A stretch of DNA of 27,193 nt from Desulfonatronospira sp. (lineage in GTDB: Bacteria; Desulfobacterota; Desulfovibrionia; Desulfovibrionales; Desulfonatronovibrionaceae): assembly GCA_003554505.1 (NCBI GenBank), contig PWGS01000221.1, positions 1 to 27,193 of the forward strand, in the 5' to 3' direction. A model generated the notes under the pieces. It saw only the letters and a program-made list of their open reading frames with translations, was not told where the DNA came from and searched no databases. Shown piece by piece: positions 24,108 to 27,193 of this stretch (position 1 is its first letter; each line of letters opens with the position of its first letter). Position numbers and translations under genes: made by a program.

Positions 24108-24515
24108 TCACTTGACCTTACAGGAAAGATCTGAACATTCATAAAGTATCTGATCCTTGAAATGTTTTTTTGTTACCCGGGACTGACATCCCAGGCACAA
24201 AAAAGCCACGAGGCCGCCCAGGCTGGCGTTTCTCAAATGAAACTTTTTTGGATCATCCTGGGTCCAATCTTCGGTTGTTGAGCCGCAACCACTACAAACA
24301 ACCTTTTTTTCCACAGGGTAGTTGAAGTCCCAATACATTAAAAAGTTCTTCCATTCATTTAATGGTTCGGCAGGTAATGCGGACTTCTTTTCCTGCTGCA
24401 GAAGTATTTTTTCCAGCTCATCCTGGTGTTTTAACCATACTTCAGCCGGAATCCAGACTCCGGTAAGCTGACCGGTTTCACTGTAAAAAGGTTGTACTGA
24501 TATTTTGCTGTTCAT
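24108..24515 (-). CDS. Small zinc-ribbon-like protein between parA and parB
   Basis: I do not recognise this 135-residue protein. Its first part (VQPFYSETGQLTGVWIPAEVWLKHQDELEKILLQ) resembles a short beta-hairpin plus helix, a pattern seen in small antitoxin or AbrB-like N-termini, but the match is loose. The second part has paired cysteines, CSGC (74 and 77) and CLGC (107 and 110), with two more at 127 and 132, which suggests one zinc ribbon or more. KKHFKDQ is basic. AGGAGGG lies 3 nt before the ATG on the minus strand. It runs opposite to parA and parB and shares a 51-nt AT-rich intergenic region with parB, so the two probably start from divergent promoters there. Confidence 0.78.
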   Translation of the reverse strand: MNSKISVQPFYSETGQLTGVWIPAEVWLKHQDELEKILLQQEKKSALPAEPLNEWKNFLMYWDFNYPVEKKVVCSGCGSTTEDWTQDDPKKFHLRNASLGGLVAFLCLGCQSRVTKKHFKDQILYECSDLSCKVK

Positions 24516-24566
24516 ATTCCCTCCTCAGGTTAATTTAAACTATAAATATAAATCAGGAAAATCAAT

Positions 24567-25439
24567 ATGCAAAGAAAAGAAAAAGGACTGGGTAAAGGAC
24601 TGGATGCCTTGATCAAACCCTCTTTCTATGAAGAAACGAGCACCGACAGCGTTCAACTTAGTGTTCAAAAAGTCAAGCCAAATCCTTTTCAGCCCAGAAA
24701 AAAATTTACAGAGGAAAGCATCAGCGAACTGGCATCCTCTATCAAAGAAAACGGGGTCCTTCAGCCTATCCTGGTACGCAAAAATGAAAATCAGGAATAC
24801 GAGATCATTGCCGGAGAAAGAAGGTGGCGGGCAAGCCTTGAAGCCGGCTTAAATACTATCCCGGCTCTCATCAGAGAATATGATAATAATCAGGTTCTTG
24901 CAATAGCCCTTATTGAAAACCTGCAGCGTGAGGATCTGAACCCCATGGAACAGGCTTTTGCCTTGCATAGACTGCAGGCTGAACTTGAAATAAACCAGGA
25001 AGAACTTGCGGACAAAATCGGAAAAAGCAGATCTCAACTGGCGAATATACTCAGATTAATTAAACTTCCGGAAAAAATCGGCGAAATGGTCGAGGACAGA
25101 TCATTAAGTCCTGGGCATGCCAGATGTCTTTTGGGGGTCAAGGATGAAAATCTAATGCTGGATATGGCTCAAAAAATAATCGCTAAAAATATGTCAGTCA
25201 GGCAGACCGAAGACATGGTGAAAAAAACCATGATGGAAATGGAGAATAAAAAAGCCGAAAAAACTGACAAGGGCGGCTTTGCCAGAGAATTGGAAAACAG
25301 GATCAAACAAAAGATCCAGGATAACCTCTACGTCCAGACGCAGGGCAATGAAAAAAAGGGCAGTGTTGTTCTGAAGTACAGAAATGAAGAAGAGCTGCAG
25401 TCGCTTTTAAAATACCTGGGAATTGACGGTTATCCATAA
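24567..25439 (+). CDS. parB: Chromosome-partitioning protein ParB/Spo0J
   Basis: ParB binds parS, uses CTP to clamp and slide along DNA, and recruits ParA and SMC. The 290-residue protein begins KGLGKGLDALIKPSF, the usual ParB opening. The CTP-binding domain contains KPNPFQPRKKF, LQPILVRKN and GERRWRAS, with ENLQREDLNPMEQAFALHRL. The helix-turn-helix is LADKIGKSRSQLANILRLIKLP, followed by LSPGHARCLLG. A Lys/Glu-rich linker leads to the C-terminal dimerisation part (GSVVLKYRNEEELQSLLKYLGI). The ATG has AGGAAAA upstream. The gene is more AT-rich than the lipid A operon. Its target parS lies 1.4 kb upstream. The kinase gene follows after 16 nt. Confidence 0.95.
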   Translation: MQRKEKGLGKGLDALIKPSFYEETSTDSVQLSVQKVKPNPFQPRKKFTEESISELASSIKENGVLQPILVRKNENQEYEIIAGERRWRASLEAGLNTIPALIREYDNNQVLAIALIENLQREDLNPMEQAFALHRLQAELEINQEELADKIGKSRSQLANILRLIKLPEKIGEMVEDRSLSPGHARCLLGVKDENLMLDMAQKIIAKNMSVRQTEDMVKKTMMEMENKKAEKTDKGGFARELENRIKQKIQDNLYVQTQGNEKKGSVVLKYRNEEELQSLLKYLGIDGYP

Positions 25440-25455
25440 GGAAATTTAAAGGAAA

Positions 25456-26439
25456 ATGCAATCCAGAAATCAATTGATATGCAATCTGGACAAAATCCAG
25501 GGCAGGCGTTTGCTGGTGATTGGAGATATAATGCTGGACCACTACCAATGGGGGGAGGTGTCCAGAATTTCACCGGAGGCTCCGGTTCCGGTTGTATATG
25601 TGGAAAAAGAGACTTACAGCCTGGGCGGTGCTGGAAATGTGGCCAGAAATATTAAAGGCCTGGGCGGAGAACCTGTTTTACTGAGTATTGCCGGAGATGA
25701 CGAGCAGTGCGGGGAAATAAAAAAGCTGCTGGAAAGAGATGAAATCGAGCATACCATCATCAGCTCAAAAAAAAGAAAAACAACGGTTAAAACCAGGGTA
25801 ATCGGCAACAGCCAGCAGATTGTCAGGGTGGACAAGGAAAACTGCAACGATCTTGAACCAGGTCTTTTAGAAGAAATCAAGACTCGGATACAAAAGAATA
25901 TATTTGGAGAGTACATACTGGTATCGGACTACGGGAAAGGAATGATAACCAGGGAGACTCTGGGCGAACTCATGGATTTTAAGGTGGTATTGGATCCAAA
26001 AACCAGAAATTTTAAAAAATATAAAAACTTGTTTCTGATGACTCCTAACCAGAAAGAGGCCGAGGAAGGCAGCAATTCGAAAATCAGATCAAACAGGGAT
26101 ATTATCAGCACAGGAAAAAAATTAATGAAAAACAAAAACCTGGAAAACCTGCTTATAACAGTAGGTCCCAGGGGAATGGTCCTGTTCAGGAGCGACAAAG
26201 AAATAATACATTTTCCCACAAGTGCCAGAAAAGTCTACGATGTTACGGGTGCCGGGGATACAGTTATTGCAACCATGGGGATCTGTCTACAGGCTGGATA
26301 CACTTTACAGGATGCATGCATGACCGCTAATTACGCAGCCGGCCTGGTTGTGGGACAGGTAGGTACTGCTGCTGCAGACAAGGAAAACCTGATACAGTCG
26401 ATAAAAACTATGAATCTGCCTGAGATTTACCGCTGGTAA
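25456..26439 (+). CDS. rfaE1: D-glycero-beta-D-manno-heptose-7-phosphate kinase (RfaE1/HldE kinase domain)
   Basis: This PfkB-family kinase phosphorylates heptose-7-phosphate at C1 on the way to ADP-heptose for the LPS inner core. The 327 residues cover only the kinase half of HldE; the nucleotidyltransferase half is absent, so a separate RfaE2 is expected elsewhere. Seen features are LLVIGDIMLDHYQWGEVSRISPEAPVPVV, SLGGAGNVARNIKGLGG, KTRVIGNSQQIVRVDKE, VSDYGKGM, LDPKTRNF, MTPNQKEAE and the catalytic VTGAGDTVIATMG. The ATG at 25456 has AAAGGA only 2 nt before it, which is tight; the next start, TTG at 25474, would still keep the fold. It probably shares the parB transcript. The gene ends 32 nt inside the convergent last gene. 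Confidence 0.92.
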   Translation: MQSRNQLICNLDKIQGRRLLVIGDIMLDHYQWGEVSRISPEAPVPVVYVEKETYSLGGAGNVARNIKGLGGEPVLLSIAGDDEQCGEIKKLLERDEIEHTIISSKKRKTTVKTRVIGNSQQIVRVDKENCNDLEPGLLEEIKTRIQKNIFGEYILVSDYGKGMITRETLGELMDFKVVLDPKTRNFKKYKNLFLMTPNQKEAEEGSNSKIRSNRDIISTGKKLMKNKNLENLLITVGPRGMVLFRSDKEIIHFPTSARKVYDVTGAGDTVIATMGICLQAGYTLQDACMTANYAAGLVVGQVGTAAADKENLIQSIKTMNLPEIYRW

Positions 26440-26980
26440 TACTGCACTGGGAAGAGCAGTATCCATCACTGAGAGCGAACATGGCATGGGCGATTCTTTT
26501 CTCCTTTTCCTGCCTTTCCGGAGTGAAGGTGCATTCAGGACAATCCTTGTACATGTGCTGTAATTGCTCCCAGGGGGGGATACAATGGTACCCTCGGCAA
26601 AGTTCCTTTTTATCTTCAACCCGTACAAGCGAAGCATCCATTGAGTCGGTAACCAGGACAAAAGGCACCGTTGACCCGGGAAAAATTCTGGCGACACTGA
26701 CATACTGAGTTATGTATGTGGAAACTGCTCCGGGACAGAAACCCAGAATGAGTGCTGGCTGGCCTTCAATGGTGACGACGAAATCCAGGTTTATGGTGTA
26801 GTCAACGTCATCTAGTCCAAGAGACATTTTATATCTGGGCTGGATGTTTTGAACAGGATATCCTTTTTCCTCCACCAGGATGCGGGCCAGAGCCTGTCGA
26901 ATATCTTCATAAGTGGTCATCTGGAGATCCTCGCCGGTGAGATAGTCCTGGATCACCTGGTTAAAGCTTGTTTCGTGCAT
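26408..26980 (-). CDS. Stand-alone HsdR N-terminal-like domain protein, nuclease motif apparently degenerate
   Basis: The 190-residue product resembles the N-terminal nuclease domain of type I restriction HsdR: TTYEDIRQALARILVEEKGYPVQNIQPRY, then NLDFVVTIEGQPALILGFCPGAVSTY and FVLVTDSMDASLVR. In active members the strand after the Asp (here Asp66) carries ExK; here that place reads ILGFCPG, so Glu and Lys are missing. The helicase part of HsdR is absent, and hsdM and hsdS are not nearby, so it is probably not a restriction subunit. Short proteins of this kind are, as far as I recall, common in Desulfovibrionales. The C-terminal part has CPEC and CSSQC pairs that could bind metal. GAGG precedes the ATG. 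It overlaps the kinase gene tail-to-tail by 32 nt. Confidence 0.75.
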   Translation of the reverse strand: MHETSFNQVIQDYLTGEDLQMTTYEDIRQALARILVEEKGYPVQNIQPRYKMSLGLDDVDYTINLDFVVTIEGQPALILGFCPGAVSTYITQYVSVARIFPGSTVPFVLVTDSMDASLVRVEDKKELCRGYHCIPPWEQLQHMYKDCPECTFTPERQEKEKRIAHAMFALSDGYCSSQCSITSGKSQADS

Positions 26981-27018
26981 GGATTAAACCTCATTTGTAT
27001 TGAAATAAATTAGTTTTT

Positions 27019-27075
27019 ATCCGGGAGCCTTTCTTTCCGGATATTGAAGCTATTGGTTTTCATCTGAAAACCAAT
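27019..27075. repeat. Two hairpins upstream of the HsdR_N-like gene
   Basis: ATCCGG/CCGGAT (27019-27024 and 27037-27042) forms a 6-bp stem. Just beyond, ATTGGTTTTC/GAAAACCAAT (27052-27061 and 27066-27075) forms a perfect 10-bp stem with an ATCT loop. Neither is followed by a U-run on either strand. They lie upstream of the minus-strand gene and could be part of its leader, or a terminator for a gene past the window edge. Confidence 0.5.
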
Positions 27076-27118
27076 TGTAACTGTTCAGCACATTTTGTGT
27101 GTACTCTTGTTCTGGCCA

Positions 27119-27160
27119 TCGGTGTCGGGGTCGGTATCGGTATCGGCTTCCGGCTCGGAG
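27119..27160. repeat. Short hexamer tandem repeats
   Basis: Seven six-base units of the form TCGGNN run in phase (TCGGTG, TCGGGG, TCGGTA, TCGGTA, TCGGCT, then TCCGGC and TCGGAG). Directly after, GCTCGGAGAG occurs twice (27153-27162 and 27169-27178), and GGCTC/GAGCC can form a small stem. No gene is visible here; the window ends at 27193, so the array may continue. Confidence 0.6.
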
Positions 27161-27193
27161 AGCCTACAGCTCGGAGAGGGTCGATAGAAAACC

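Noticed and set aside
24539..24565. Minus-strand TTGATT and TATAGT as a promoter for the zinc-ribbon-like gene
   Set aside because: The spacing is only 15 nt and the region is so AT-rich that such hexamers are expected by chance.

Overview
The window reads as a chromosomal segment of a Gram-negative, lipid-A-making bacterium, most likely a sulfate-reducer-type Desulfobacterota (Desulfovibrionales). I base this on the block lolD-bamA-skp-lpxD-fabZ-lpxA-lpxI, on LpxI rather than LpxH, on a Re-citrate-synthase-type enzyme, and on small lipoproteins and HsdR_N-type proteins that I associate with that group. The taxon is an inference from gene content; no rRNA or tRNA is present to confirm it. I see no insertion sequences, phage genes, CRISPR arrays or tRNA genes.

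1-6538 is one tightly packed plus-strand envelope operon. It holds the 3' end of lolD (lipoprotein release), bamA (outer-membrane protein assembly) with an unusual N-terminal extra domain, skp (periplasmic chaperone), and lpxD, fabZ, lpxA and lpxI (early lipid A synthesis). Most of these genes overlap or nearly touch, and two use GTG starts inside the previous stop codon. The operon ends without lpxB.

6745-9105 holds a minus-strand radical SAM/SPASM-like protein diverging from a MoaD/ThiS-like carrier and its ThiF/MoeB-like activating enzyme. No target enzyme is nearby.

9276-13520 holds rdgB, glmS and a long N-acetylmuramoyl-L-alanine amidase (nucleotide sanitation, amino-sugar supply, wall splitting). 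13552-15923 holds a cation-diffusion transporter on the minus strand, an unrecognised helical protein, and a LysM lipoprotein that ends in a textbook terminator.

16148-17980 is a Re-citrate-synthase-like DRE-TIM enzyme with a Cache/PAS-like sensor domain at its C-terminus. 18088-20370 holds a lipoprotein, coaBC (coenzyme A synthesis) and an unrecognised protein with a TTG start. 20405-22867 holds a membrane NfeD-type protease, its slipin partner and a 93-residue protein, closed by a strong terminator.

22868-23236 is the longest stretch without a gene. It contains that terminator, a 10-bp inverted repeat, and a perfect consensus parS inside a 36-bp palindrome just upstream of parA. parA and parB are separated by a convergent zinc-ribbon-like gene. 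parB is followed by a heptose-7-phosphate kinase gene, which links back to LPS synthesis. Last comes a minus-strand HsdR-N-like protein that seems to have lost the nuclease motif. The right edge carries hairpins and short hexamer tandem repeats.
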